64,000 bases of DNA from Torymus aiolomorphi (GCA_036365515.1 CM070874.1:50102583-50166582), one strand, 5' to 3'. Shown: positions 1 to 13,179, counted from the first letter of the stretch. Translations and numbers: made by a program. The notes: generated by a model from the sequence alone, not told the origin.

Positions 1-306
1 GTCAGCTGTATCACAGATTTGTTCCTCTTTCACACAGATTGTGAATTTACAAGATGAGCGACAGCAATTTTTTTTAGCGGCCAACCGGACAACTAACCAC
101 TTACGATCAAGACTCCTACCCCTCCCCCTCCCCTATCGCTTTTTCTCGGACCTCTTAGTTACTGTTAGATGGCGCCGCCGAGGGCTTGATCATAATTTTT
201 AGTAAAGTTTAATTTCTTTTATAATACATTCTGATATTATAAATTTTGACTATATTATGTGCTACTTAGTTTTTGTTCATATTTCGTAGTACTTTTTCAA
301 AGATAT

Positions 307-692
307 TTATAGCACTGTGTGACCTAAGCCCGCACTTAGGTCACGCCTATCCGTGACCTAAGTAGTACTTTTTTGCACCGCGTCTATCGCACTCGCTACG
401 TTCATGCACTAACCTCACGGAGCAAAAAAGGACTACTTACTCTCTCAAAATGAATATGTGAAAAGTCGTTCACTGGTGCGAATAAGTGAATAAATTGACA
501 ATTCTTTAGAGGATTTTCAGTTATTGAAGTAATGGAATAAAGTATTCACTGCGTAATAAGTGAATATTCACTAACGAATTAGTCAATTTTTTTACTTATT
601 TGCACCAGTGAACGACTTTTCACATATTCATTTTTAGAGAGTAGAGCACGGATAGGTGTGACAGCGGGTTTAGGGCAGGCAGTGCTATAAAA
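307..692. repeat. Nested palindromic (foldback) element, interrupted by a MITE
   Basis: The outer left arm begins TTTATAGCACTG and the right arm ends CAGTGCTATAAA. Further in, CCTATCCGTG on the left pairs with CACGGATAGG on the right, and an inner hairpin pairs GACCTAAGTAGTAC with GGACTACTTA. The right arm is broken exactly at CTTA by the MITE at 440-641 and resumes after it. No coding sequence is visible. The type of element is not recognised. Confidence 0.75.
440..641. mobile_element. TA-flanked MITE inside the palindrome
   Basis: The terminal inverted repeats are about 60 bp long: CTCTCTCAAAATGAATATGTG at the left is mirrored at the right by CACATATTCATTTTTAGAGAG with one small difference. 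Both ends are flanked by TA (438-439 and 642-643), as expected for a Tc1/mariner-type target duplication. Removing the element restores pairing of the host palindrome arms, which supports a real insertion. It is 202 bp and non-coding, so it would have needed a transposase in trans. Confidence 0.85.
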
Positions 693-702
693 TTCTATAT
701 GA

Positions 703-824
703 CACTTGTAACCTAAGTAGCACTCTGCACGGCGCTCGAAGATATGAAGACAGAGCTCGAGGCGCCTCGCTACGCTCGGGTACTAACTTCACGCCGTGCA
801 AAAAAGTGCTACTTAGGTCACACG
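703..824. repeat. Hairpin related to the core of the preceding palindrome
   Basis: AACCTAAGTAGCACT followed by TGCACGGCG on the left pairs with CGCCGTGCA followed by AGTGCTACTTAGGTC on the right. The same arm sequence (GACCTAAGTAGTAC, then TGCACCGCG) forms the inner hairpin at 352-438. The two hairpins are therefore copies of one family, about 350 bp apart. The loop holds a GC-rich CGCTACGCTCGGGT stretch. No gene is seen. Confidence 0.7.
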
Positions 825-1047
825 TATCGTAATGTACTATTATAGTATTTATTAGATACGTGAAAATTATTATAATATACGCAACAAAATTTCTCATAAA
901 TTTAGTAATATTTATTAGATATATAATACATTTTACTATGACATTTCTCTCAGTGTACAAGAATTTTATTTATTTATTTTTATTTATTTATTAAATCAGA
1001 CAAATACATCGAGTTACAGTTCAATATACAGTTTATACTAACAATAC

Positions 1048-1194
1048 TCAAGCCCTACAGAGATGAACAAGTCACCTATATGCAGTCTTTGTCCAGCTAT
1101 GTACATAAGCGATACGAAAAGAGCTCTCGCAACTAGAATCAAAGAACATCAAAATGATAAAAGCAATAAGTCAATGCTAAAATTCTACTCTTAA
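1048..1194 (+). pseudogene. Penelope-like retroelement remnant, GIY-YIG endonuclease part
   Basis: Read from 1063, the frame gives MNKSPICSLCPAMYIS followed by DTKRALATRIKEHQND and stops at 1192-1194. The pattern C-x2-C...YI(G)xTxRxLxxRIxEH is typical of the GIY-YIG nuclease at the C-terminus of Penelope-like retroelements, which nicks DNA for retrotransposition. The glycine of the YIG motif is serine here (YIS). An in-frame TAA at about 1039-1041 closes the frame upstream, and no reverse transcriptase domain is seen before it. This is a short dead fragment. A related GIY-YIG tail on another retroelement is possible, but the motif itself is clear. Confidence 0.7.
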
Positions 1195-3631
1195 AAAAAC
1201 GATGGCCGGATGTTGTGAAGTACTTAAAGATTGATTTTGGTTGGTCTGTAAGGAATAGGAATAGACTCGGGGGAGGTGTTTTCATCACCTCACCCTTGCT
1301 TGAAATAGCTCATTTTCTCCCCTTGTTGCACAATGTACTATTTTGGATAATTTCTAATTCTCCCTTAAACATACAGGAATAAATCAACGAGTCTCAGGAT
1401 TAATAAAACCTCTTGGTAACAGCAAGAGTATGTTTCAAAATGAAATCATGTCTTTTTCCTTAATATTGGCCACTTTATTAGTACCAAGTACTGGTTGTGG
1501 TATTACATATTGGCATACGTTGAGTGTTGATGAATACTAAAATTACTGTGCATATCAAATAAATACTGTAAATAACCTAATTTTACAATTTCTTAAATTT
1601 TTCGTTAAAACAATAATAAAAAGACATTGTAATAATTAATGTAGATGTTCTACCGTACTTTTAAAACATTTTAACAATCAAGACTGTGGATTAAAAATTG
1701 TTACAATTCTAAATTCCGTGAAAAATCAAGATGGCCAAAACTGGGGAACCCTTTTTTGTGTGACCAACTTTTTTATTTTTATCAAATAATTTATTATTAT
1801 TATAATAATTGAAAAACTTTCCACTTCTTTATAGGGGCCCTTCCACGGATCATTTCATTTTTTATATTTTAAATTTAATCCATAACATCAAAAGCTATGG
1901 CCGAAAATGCTATGGGTTCCACCACTCTTCCCTATATATTTTCGGTATTAAAGCAAATCTATAAGCACACGTATGCACTTCTCCTTTGCTTTCCAATTGA
2001 GCTATTGCCATTCAAACAGCAGCATTATCGATCGCAAACTGAAATTGAAATCTGGTCGCATAAAGGCGAGCTGGTGCTTATTCATCGTTAAATGAATCCT
2101 GCCTTAGCCACCTCCTAACCTCCGCTCGATCAACTCTCGTACATAGGGACGAGGCTCTGTCTTCGTCTCCCTTAACCGTGTGACAGTGAGGAAATCGGGA
2201 ACTATCAATCGATGCATAGTCGTCGTGGAAGCAACGATGGCTTCTGTTTGCCGTATTACACATATATGTACAGGCAGTGATCGTGTATAGAGCGAGTACG
2301 CAGTCGCGCACGCGTTGTTTGTCCTAACATGCGTTATATGTTCTCATCTATTATCTTGAAATACGATAACTTCCTTTGATAAGGTGAAATACTTTGTCTC
2401 CAAATAAAGCACATGCAAATCTTTATTTTGGGATTCACGTGCGCACTTTAATGTTACTTCATAGGACTATTCAATAGACGTAGGTATGCATGCATACGCT
2501 TTCAACTATTCATGCCACTTCTGCATTGATTGTACATATGCGCAGTCTAGTATTTAGTGAAGAGGGAATTCAAACTACAGATATAAAATTACAGAGATAT
2601 CGTAAGTATATAATTATAATATTTTGTTATATTTGTTTTACACATAATATTATTATTTGAAATTCTGTTAGTATAAAAACATTATTATAAATAATATTAT
2701 CAAAAATGTTCCAAATTCTTTTGAATTATATTTTAACATAAAATTTATACTATAATTTTGAAATTTATTTGAAATTAATATTCTTAATACCATGTATAAT
2801 ATAACTTTAGAAGTAATATAAAGTTTTATGACTAATTTGTAACCTTGCCTGCTTCGAGACATTATATTAATTATTACAGTCAAGCTCCAAAAATTTAATT
2901 ATGCAGCCATGTGCTATGCGTTCAATGGAAAAAAAAAATTATAACCGGCCGTGTTGTAACATTACACTTTTATAGAACATGTAATTTAAATAAATATATC
3001 TACTTACAATTTTATTGAAAGAGAAAATAATATCATAATTACATAAAATCGCTGCCAATACATTGGCACGTAGCTTCCTCAAACTAATGTATTGATTCCT
3101 TGTTTTAATTTGGTATGCCTCTAATTAACTGTATCACATTACGTTTTAGTATCCTTATAACTTTCATTGAAAAAACTATGTAAGAAAGTAAAAAATTTCT
3201 TTTGAATTTGAAATAGATTACAGTGAAACTTTATGATTATGATTGAAAAGTTTCAAAAAATTATCGGTTTCTTATCACATTTTACATATGAAATAATTTT
3301 AAAATATAATACTTACTCTAATAAATATTTTAAAAATGTTTGTCATGTTTAAACATAATTTTATTACTGTTGAGCGATTTTAAAAGTTATTCTTTTCATA
3401 AAATCGAATATCGGACGTTTGGATTATTAAATTTCTTTTCTTATTACTTTGTTGAGTAAACTATTTTTATAAATTATTGTTTTAATTATAATCTTTTAAT
3501 TTTTTTTGTTGCCAATTATGTTATGGGCATATGGAGATAAAAGAAGGAAGCCAGAGTAAATAATGTCACTGCTTGATTTTATTGTTAGTCTCCTTCAAAG
3601 GTACAGAGGTATTCGCACCCCGGAGGTCCAC

Positions 3632-3634
<3 letters not shown>
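1195..3634. other. AT-rich stretch without recognisable gene
   Basis: Short open frames (for example 1897-2091 on plus and 2078-2311 on minus) have no recognisable motif and no codon structure that stands out. A segment near 1203-1262 (GGCCGGATGTTG, then GATTTTGGTTGGTC) resembles 25873-25918, so at least part of this region is an interspersed repeat. The 2100-2320 patch is GC-richer than its surroundings. Confidence 0.5.

Positions 3635-3662
<28 letters not shown>
3635..3662. repeat. (AG)14 microsatellite
   Basis: Perfect AG dinucleotide tract seen directly. Confidence 0.97.
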
Positions 3663-3668
<6 letters not shown>

Positions 3669-6600
3669 TTCCTTTCCAAAATATCGTCGCCTCTCTCTCA
3701 TCTCACATACATTCGGCATACGTATGATGCGTACTAATCCTTCGCGCACAACAAACAGTTCCCTTGGCTTGCAGCGTCGTCTTTTTACAATTAAAAGTCA
3801 ACTTTAGGTGACTAACTTCAATGTAGTAGATTTAGAATCACAACTACTGTTTTACTTTAACTATTCTGAAACATTCATTTAAAAAAATCTGTTATTTTAA
3901 TATTACCTCTCTAAACGCAATGTTTTATCAATCGTGAGAATGTTTTTTCATGAAAGCTTTGTTTATACGAATGGTGGTTTAAAGCATAATCCTCAATGCA
4001 TTTAGGAGTAAAAATCCAGGAAAAAATATTTTTAAATTGGAAGACCTTTTACGTAAATATCCGTTTTATAAAGAAAGTTTTATAGGAGCTGAACAACAAT
4101 TTTTGAGGTAAAATTTGAATAGAAAATATTATTTATGTTTAATAAAATACTATAATTTTGTTTAAATTTATGGATATGTAGTGTGGCATCATGTAGTACA
4201 AATTTTATAAATTTTGTTTTTAAGAAAAAAAAAACATGCGTAAGTATTCAATACAAGTGTTTAACTATAGTAAAGAAGTTATTATAGAATTTCTTTCGAA
4301 TTGCAAACTGTTCAATATCGTAGCATCACGAAATCTTAAATAGAATTTATTTGGAATATAGTAAAAACAAATTCATAAGTAGATTACCCTACCTTTTAAC
4401 CCTCTAGTGCCGATTGTAGCATATTTGTCTCAAGAAATTGAAAAAACTTTTTATTGTATAAAATGAGTCAGAAAATAATTATAAATCATTTCTGAATTTT
4501 TTCAGAATTTTTTTTTAAAGTATGCAGAAGAGTACGAGAAAAACAGTGTAACATGATGTAAATACTTCATGTAGATCTTCATATGTATGATAGTAGGTGC
4601 ACACTTTATCGATTATTTACTGATTACCGGCCGTGGTATTTCGAATTAAAATGTTCGCATAGATTTAAATACGGGGACGCTTATAAACTAGTTCCTTTAG
4701 TATAAAAATATTAAAAAAAATAATTTAAATCATATTTTCATATTTTTTTACATTAATATTCTTCTATTTTTCAGCTTTTTTTTCAACAATTGATCGCTTC
4801 TTCTAAAAAACCATTGCGAAAAATATTCACAAAGTATTCGAAAAATTACGAAGACACCTTTGCCCTGAATTCCCCTTGCTCAACCTCGTTCTATTTTTTC
4901 CTTCATCCCACACGCTTTCCCAACTCTAAAGTATAAAGCAAGCCTCCGTGGCATGTGACTATATATCCTTCTCGCGGCTTTTTTTTCCAAAATCCGGTAA
5001 ACCCCCAAATATCAAAGCCTAGCGATCCACGAAATTTTTGCTCCACTCTCAAGCGAGCGCGACGGCCACATCCTTAAAGTTGGAAGGCACGCTAGCGAAC
5101 AATGGGCCAAGTTGTGCGCGTACAGCATCTTCGCACGTTTGCTTGTGCAGAGCGTCTAACTATGCTTGGCATGCGCGGGTCAGGGCAAAGAGATGATTGC
5201 ACGTGGGTGTATATATGTGAGAGGAGAGTAACGTGCAGGCGCCATAAAATGATTTACGCGACGCGCAGCTTGGCGCACTTCACACGATAACGCATTATGA
5301 TAACGCGCGCCTGCGTGTACACTTGCACTCCCGTAATCGAGGCGAAGAGAATCTGGACTTAAGTCCCGCTGCACGTATGCAACATAAGTTGAATAGCTAC
5401 TTTCGCTCGTACACAAAGATCTTAATATTGAGATGCTGCTATTGTACCATATTTGAAGTAGGTGCGCGGTAACAGACAGCATGAGATATGAGTTCTAATG
5501 TTTACAGCCCGCGATGTTTTACATAATTTTAATTTTCAAGAAATGTAGTCCCTTTTATATTTAAATTAGAATATTCGTGTTTTTCTTTTAACTATTTCTT
5601 TGTGTCATTTAAAAATTTCTCCTTTTTTTCTAACGTTTTATTAGTCACATTTTTTTAATTTTCTAACGCTGACTTTGATTGCTTATATAACTTCCTGAGA
5701 ATTAATATTTTTAACGATCAAAACTTAAATTAATGCTTTTTGTGACTCGTTTCTCTCTTTTTGCACGATTTTTCTGACACTATTAACTATCAACTAATTT
5801 AGATCTCCGTGAAGACCTATCTCCTTTAGATAAACCGATAAAATCCTAAAACAAGGATTAATTTTTTTTTGCTAAAAAATTACATCCAAAGTTTTAGCCA
5901 AATCCATAGTACAAAGGTGAGAGGCTCTTCTTGTTAGTATCATGTCTGAGAATATCGTATTCCTTAAAAATAACACTGGTCTTACGTTTAACAATTGCTT
6001 TAACAATAAATTAATTTATTAAATACATTATACACAACTGTCATACAAAACATACAAAAACAAAATACTTATTTCGATTGTAGGTAAAATAACTAATTTA
6101 AACAAGCTGGTATCGAGTAAATAAGTGCAGCATGAAGTTAGAGCCCTATAAAACATTACTGTTCTATAGGGCAAAGTTATATTTTTATTTTTTTATTTTT
6201 AATATTTCTTCAAAAGTGACTTTGTCAAAAAGCGTTATGCTATTAAAAAACTGTTTATGCTTACTGTAACTAATAAACTTAGTTGTTGTACAATTAATAC
6301 CGATGTTCAATACTTTTGCTTCTTCACTTATAATATTTTTGGTTTTAACTTGAATGATTAGATCGCATTGCCCCATTACCACAAAACGCTACATTTCGTA
6401 ACGAATTTTCGTATTGTGACTGGATGAATTTGCACATGCATTTTTTAAATCTCAAAGCCACATTATTTGTTTATATATGTTACGGCTCTCAATTATTTGC
6501 CATTTCTGAGTTTTGAGGCGAAGGTACTCTTTACTTTTTTTCCCGTGTTTGGTTTGTTAGTCCCGCATCGCGAGAAAGCAGATTAGCGTGCAGGGTCCCC

Positions 6601-7555
6601 TGGTACGCAGGCGCATTGTTTGGAGAAAGCGTTCTCCGTAAGAAAAAGGTGAAGAACATATTGATAAGTATATCATAGTAGCAGGCACGAAATCAATACT
6701 GTAAATAAAAATAAAGTAGTGTTAAATCTTCGTTTTTTTAGTCGAAACTTCGATATTCGATTGCTTACATAATCGATAAAACGATAGTTCTCGAATAGGA
6801 TTTTTATGTGAAGGAACATAGGTTAACGAAGTATGCCAAAAAATCGAGTAAGATCTTTATTAGGCGTAGAAGAAGTTCTTTTACGAGTACAGAGATTGGG
6901 GTTTAGTGGTTATTTCTTAGGGGTGGAACGAGTAGTTCGAAAATAACCTATACGTTCATTTAGTAAATTAAAAAGGTTCAAAAGCTTAAAAAACATTTAT
7001 AAATTCACGAGGTTCTTGACAACCAAGATTAAACTTAATTGTATTTTTGATCAAGGTCAAACTTATCACCGAACTTTTACTCGAAAAAAAAACTCGAAAA
7101 AATACAGGAGCCAAAAGTTATTGTTAACAACTTCAAAGTGAAATAAAAAGTGCCAGATTAGCTTCAGATATGTAAAGAATTGCAATTTTATATGCTTGAA
7201 AAGTTTATTTTCGCCCACATACATTATGTAATGCAAAAAAGAGGAAATAAAAAGTTTTCGAACTATTCGTTCGCATCCCTAGTATTCCCTCTCAAGGCTT
7301 CTTGACCGCATGGAGGCCGAAAAGACTGTCTTACACTGGTTATCAAGCCCGCATGCCTCTCCTATATATATATTACCTTCATGCATTCTACAACTTCATG
7401 GATAAAATGCAAAAGAAAAATCTTTACTTTTTTCTAGCAGTAGACTATCGCATTATTCCCGTAACCCTCTTTTAATCAATTAAAATTAAGGAGAAAAGGT
7501 CACTTTTAGTAATATTACCTGTAAAGCGAATGTCGGTGACAAGTGTATACTCTGC
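3663..7555. other. No gene seen; GC-richer patch near 5.0-5.5 kb
   Basis: Mostly AT-rich DNA without recognisable coding motifs. The patch at about 5030-5480 is richer in GC and CpG and has short open frames on both strands (5102-5290 plus, 5180-5482 minus). These overlap on opposite strands, carry no known motif and are probably chance. The segment from 6478, starting TGTTACGG, looks superficially like the start of an LTR, but no matching second end or duplication was found. Confidence 0.5.
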
Positions 7556-7593
<38 letters not shown>

Positions 7594-7595
7594 AT
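7556..7595. repeat. (AT)13 microsatellite with TG-rich tail
   Basis: A perfect AT tract runs from 7556 to 7581 and passes into TGTATGTGTGTGTAT. Confidence 0.97.
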
Positions 7596-8975
7596 ATTTT
7601 GGCCAAGCCGACGTGTGCAGTATAGTTTTTTTAGTGTAGTTTAGTTGGTCGACTATGCTACGCTACGCATTTATTTAAAATGCTGTTACGTTTGAAATTC
7701 ATTGCACTGCACTTTTATGACTGTTTCGGAGAGTAGCGCTCGCGTTGGGTTAGGTCGGCATGGACCGTTTTTATCTCGCGGCAAGATACTGAGATTTTTC
7801 CAATGTTTTTGTGCGTTTGTAATGTATAAAGAGCGTATATCATGCATTTCATCAGTTGGTAAAATACATAAAACAATCGCGGCAGAGTGGGAAAAGGGCT
7901 ACTATTTTTCCGATGAATGACGGCAAGCGACTGCGTCAATTGACTTGAAGATGACCGCAACCGTGGCAGTTCTAATTCAGATGCGAAGCTCCGATGTTCG
8001 TAGGCTATGTAACTACGTATCTTATACGTTTTTGAATATATGCGTTTTTTACATTAAATTGTTACAGTTTACTGAATTATTCCTTGCACATTCTTATCCT
8101 TTCATGCATTGATCACTCTGTAAAAAGTGATATTTCCTAGTTGTCGTACACATAGTAAATACAATTTTTTTTACTAAATGAAGACCAATTTTCATAATTT
8201 GACGCAATGTATAATTAAATCAAGCTCCGTGGATTGCCCAATCAACGTCGTTATATAATAATCACCCCATCAGCATTTTCGTGCTCGTAAATCATGGTCG
8301 AATAGGAAATTTCTCTGAAATTTCGCGACAAATATAAGATTCAAAGAATATCGATCTCGAGTAAAGAGTATCCCATGGAAATCTCCTCGTTATCGGAAAT
8401 TTTGAAACCCAGCCTCTTCCGCTGCACCGTGATCAAAGCCATTAAAATTGATTGTTATTATCAGGGCCACTAAAACTTGATGGAAGATGCCATAAATGAA
8501 GGATTTTAGATGAATGGATGAAGAAGGACGTAAGTATAATAATTGGAGAAAAATTACACCGTACTGGTCCGCCTAGCAAACCCAGCTATAATAGCTTTCG
8601 ATCCTATGGATGAAACTTAATGTCTGAGAAAGAAAAACTGTTGGTCTACTACTCTATGTACCTTGTACTCAAATGGCCTAATCTTTTTTTATATCTTTAG
8701 CCTCCTCACCCATACGTATATTAACGTAGCTAAATATAGAATATCATGTGATATAACTTATTGGAGCACTCATTATAATATTTATTTAATATTCTTTCCC
8801 ATCAAAAACAATGTTTGATGGGCCCTCTATAAAAGGTATATTTGTCCTCAACGAGCTTATTACGTAGCAATCATAATATTTTAAGAGTATGCTAACATTT
8901 ATATCAATTATTACGTTATTTTTTAATAGACTTATATTGAAAAATTGAAAATTAATAAGATGTTATTATTTATAA
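7596..8975. other. No gene seen
   Basis: The overlapping frames at 7702-7920 (plus) and 7715-7960 (minus) share no motif with known families. The rest is AT-rich and stop-dense. Confidence 0.5.
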
Positions 8976-9550
8976 TTGCTTCCTCATAGAGAAAGCTTTG
9001 TAGCGGTGAAAAAAATTTTCGAGACAAAAAATGTTCAAAAAGATGTTGATATTTGTTGATTTTGAGAAAAATTTTTTTTCGTCGATGTATGTGCGTGTGT
9101 ATGTATGTGTGTATGTAAACTCTTTATAGCTCTGAAACGAATCGACCGATTTTCGTCGGACAAAGACTATTCTCTTCGTCTCGCGAAGAAAACTTGATAC
9201 CCTAATGGATTTGAGTTTTTATTGATTTTCTTTTTTTTTATAACCAAAAAAAGATTTTGAATTTTGAGTTTTTTTATTTTTTTATATCTTACAGCCATTA
9301 TTACATAATATAATGAACTTTTCTTGAAAGGTATTTAAATTACGTATATTTTCTTTTTTTAATATTTAAATTACCTTCACTCTGTCATTTATTATTAAGG
9401 AAAACGTTTTTATATTTCATAAATTAATTTCTCAAAAAATATGTTATTTATCGACTTGAAATTTTAATCACTTATTACACTCATTGAAGACTATATTTGG
9501 TTAAACAAAAGAACCGCGATAACTAGAGAATTTTTTTTTTAGAAAATATA

Positions 9551-9834
9551 CACTGAGAGAAAAATATTGTTATAGTTAACATATTTATCTATTTGATTAG
9601 AATTGCAATATTGTAACTGTTACAGTCAATATTGTAACTGTTACAATATCGTATATTTGAATAGGGAAGATTTTGACGGTCAAACCCAATATAGTAACTG
9701 TTACAATATCAATGTTTACCAGTAACATATGGTATATTAACTGTTACAATGCCTATATTTGGTCATATTTAAACATACGCATGTTAACAGTTACAATGCC
9801 ATGTTAACAGTAAACAAATCCTTCTCCCTCAGTG
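9551..9834. mobile_element. TA-flanked MITE with repeated TAACTGTTA motifs
   Basis: It starts CACTGAGAGAAAAAT and ends TTCTCCCTCAGTG, with TA on both sides (9549-9550 and 9835-9836). Inside, the near-palindrome TAACTGTTAC or its complement recurs about six times. The element sits within the larger hairpin-ended repeat, so it is the younger insertion. Confidence 0.75.
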
Positions 9835-10061
9835 TAGGTATTTTAATGCTCTTTCGAATGCTTTTCATACGATTCAAATATCTTAATGTTATCATTAAAA
9901 AAAATGAAAATTATTTTTTCAAAAAGTGAAAAATCGATATAAAAAAGAAATTATCCAAAAAAACTACATAATATTATTATTTTCTAAAAATCTTGAAAAA
10001 AAAAAAAAATTTTATGCGCTGTCCGAAAACGATTGGATAAAAATTGAAAAAGTTACAGCGT

Positions 10062-10085
10062 CACACACACACACACACACACACA
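10062..10085. repeat. (CA)12 microsatellite
   Basis: Perfect CA tract near the right end of the hairpin-ended element. Confidence 0.97.
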
Positions 10086-10488
10086 TGGACATTTTTTAAA
10101 AAAGTATATTTTTACTTCAAATGACTCATAACATCATTCTAACATGTTTTTTTGAAAACTTTTTTTTCAGCGTCACAAAGCTTCCTCTATGAGGAAGCAA
10201 AATAATATTTATTTTAGTTCGCGTCAACAATGAACAAAGGCCATGTATGTTATACACAATCATTGCTGGGTACTAATGGATTCACTAATATTAAACGACA
10301 CATTTATTTTTCATATCACGAAGCCACTAGGAGTTTTTATGAGCCTGGAAAAAAGAGGAGGTATAACAAATCATTAGACTTGACTGTGATTGTTGTTTGG
10401 GTACTAAATTCCAATTTAACTTACCAAACTCTGTATCAAAAATATCCAATGTAAAATATGTATGATAATAGCACATTTCGATACTATA

Positions 10489-10585
10489 TAGTGCGATAAA
10501 AATGATTCTTTCTCGAGCGTGACTTTGTCGCCTGAGCGAAGCGAGGGTGACTATCACACTCGTGCGTAAATCATATTTATCACGT
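10489..10585. repeat. Short palindromic repeat
   Basis: GTGCGATAAAAATGATT on the left pairs imperfectly with AATCATATTTATCACG on the right. Inside, CTCGAGCGTGA pairs with TCACACTCGTG and the loop is CGCCTGAGCGAAGCGAGGG. It is probably a small MITE or the core of a foldback element. Confidence 0.55.
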
Positions 10586-12948
10586 CTGTCAAAAAATGGT
10601 ATTTAATACTTAACCAAAGCTCCCTGACACCGCCATATATCGTCAGAAACGAGAAATGTTTGGTGGCAACTACTGTGCGTTGGGCAAGATTCCCTTATTA
10701 TAACTGAGGTAGAATTGTGTATCTTCAAAAGTTATAAAAATACTGATGTGTATTAATAATCATAATTGTTGGAAAACCCGCTGCCATTTTATTGGCATTT
10801 GCTTCATCAATTTTAATGTATTACTTTATTCCTATTATTTTCAAAAATCAATAAAGCACTCTTATTAAAACTGTTAGTGTAACTCATCCAATTTATTTAA
10901 CAATTTTGAAAAACGTATTAAAATTCATCACGACACACATAAGATTAAAAGATTTCAAAACAATTAGGACAATGATAAAATTTCAAACATCTTTAAAATT
11001 GATAAACGTTTGTTTTAATCAGTAATTTTGGTTTAAAAATATAAAAAAACTTTCCCTACCAATATTTATGAAGATTGGATCATTCTTATTTCTGTTATAG
11101 TTTAATAAGGAAAATACATTTTTTAAAAATAACTTTTAATACATATAATCGCTTTAAAATTTTAGTGAATTTAAGTACTTCGCAGATAAATAACTGATAA
11201 AAATTTAATGAATGTTCATGTAAATGGAAGGAATTCAATGCTGTTTTAAACAAAATTTGCAGAATAAAAATATATTTGTTTTAATATAATAAAATATCGA
11301 ATAATAGATTTTTGAAAATCTTCTGTCAATAAAAAAATAGGTCGAAAAATTCAAATAAGAGGTCTAATACATGCGCAAACAATTTACAAAGGAAGTAATA
11401 TGCCATTGGCGTATGTATACCTGTAAGGACGAAAAAAATAGCTGAGGTATTAAAAAAATATTATACCGCTTGCGTGCACATATAATATGTTGCAGCAGCC
11501 TGTTACGTTGACGGCTAGTGTGGCGTAGGAGATGGGAGGTATTATTAAAGGTGAAATATTGCCAGAGTTATGCCGATGGCCAAAGCGCGCGACTTCCTTT
11601 TTTCTTTCATAAAAGCAGCTTTTGCTAATTTTTCATGTCGTTACTTGCAGCACTGGCTTTTATTCATTGTGTGTGTGCGTATATGCACATCATACGTGCG
11701 CGTGCGCGCGTGTGTGTGTGCATGTGATAAATTGCAGAAGATACGAACCTGGATAGACTTTTCTGGTGCCAAAAGACTTGTTTCAAAATGAGTTTACTCG
11801 ATAATATTGTTGCGTCGCAACAACAAATACTAAAGCGCCTATTTCTTTTATTTTGAGTCTAGGAAAAAACACTCTTTTAATGTAAAATCTCAGCGTACAC
11901 GTGGCAATCATAAAAACCTGGTAAAAACTCGCAACCCTAATCCCTCGATCTACAATATTATTGGTCATAAAATACTGGTATAATCTCAGAGTAATCCTGT
12001 CATTTTTAGAAATTGCCGCCGGTGCCGTTCGAGTAACATTTATAGGATCATTTTATTACTTATAGAATCGTGACGCTCCAAATCAGCTCCCGCAAACACA
12101 AAGAAATCTATAAAACATCATAAAGATAATTTTTCTAAGATAAAAGATATCTTGATAGATTTTGAAACGTCACAGAAAAGTTATTTTGTACATATCGCAG
12201 TGCTATCAAAAGCTATTATACGGGTTACTTATAAGATGCCTGAAAGATTTTTTTACTTTATTTGTACTTTCACACATTACAATTATTATATCTAATATAA
12301 TACTTGTTTCAAGGTGTCTGTTAGATTAATAGATGTTTACGATTACGTAATAATCATATAGATTTTTTCTATACAAGATATCGTAAAAAAGGATATCTGT
12401 AAGATTTTGTGAATAGAAAGAGTTTTCTTTGCATAAATATTTTAAATTTACATTTTTTGTATACTAACGTAATTTATTTTCTTTTATTCATTTTTCCAAA
12501 AGCTTTAAAACTTTTATATAACAAACTAAAATTTTGTTTCTATTGTTTCGTATGCATACAATGCACAACGTGACGAGGCGAATCGGGTTGCATCTAGTAA
12601 TATAAGGACAACTCGAAGAAAGATGCATATATCCGTAATTCACATGAAGAGCACAATTCGCAAAAACGGAAGCACTGGGGATAGATTACCTGCCGAGTTA
12701 CGCCATGCTTTTCTTTATCGAGTCCTCCACCATTGATTTATTTATTTGTGAGTTTTTACTAGTAAGAGTATACAAAAAATATAAATTTAAATTATTTATT
12801 TTTAAATAGTTTCTCTAGAAAGGCTGTATTCATTGACTTGAAAATTACATGGGATTTGTGTGCCTGTCCCTATTTATGTGCTCTATTACTTGAACGTGAC
12901 ATATACACAGCTAAACTTTAAATTCTTTATTAAGATCTTGAATTATTT
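10586..12948. other. No gene seen
   Basis: AT-rich with scattered short frames. The 11660-11725 stretch is a degenerate TG/CG-rich microsatellite that produces the open frame at 11570-11791. No motif supports a gene. Confidence 0.5.
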
Positions 12949-12979
<31 letters not shown>

Positions 12980-12984
12980 GGGGG
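12949..12984. repeat. (GA)n tract joined to a 16-G run
   Basis: GA dinucleotides run from 12949 to 12968 and continue into 16 consecutive G (12969-12984). The G run could form a quadruplex and is also a likely place for length error in assembly. Confidence 0.95.
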
Positions 12985-13179
12985 ATCTCGCGGTGGCTCA
13001 TTCCCGGCTGACGAGGACGTCCGTCCCGTCGACTTCATCGGCGAAAAACGTCAAGGGAGACGAAATATTTCAGAACTGAAAATGCGTGGCGTCATGATTT
13101 TCGACACCTTCACTACTCGTCTATCCTTTTCAACGATAATGTCGGTTTTTTTTTGTGAAGTTCAAATATAGTACAATGT

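Larger units (their letters stand above)
8976..10203. mobile_element. Interspersed element with hairpin ends (GCTTCCTC family), copy 1
   Basis: The left end TTGCTTCCTCATAGAGAAAG and the right end CTTCCTCTATGAGGAAGCAA are inverted and each is itself a short hairpin. Internally a TG-rich tract (about 9085-9115) is followed by a block GAATCGACCGATTTTCGTC. The same order is seen at 41481-42511 and, less completely, at 16042-16310. No transposase frame is visible, so this is a non-autonomous element of unknown class. A MITE is inserted in it at 9551-9834. Confidence 0.7.

Noticed and set aside
5102..5482. Opposed 62- and 100-residue frames
   Set aside because: They overlap on opposite strands in a GC-richer patch and show no motif or splice structure.
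6478..6775. Possible solo LTR beginning TGTTACGG
   Set aside because: There is no convincing matching end or flanking duplication, and no second copy in the window.
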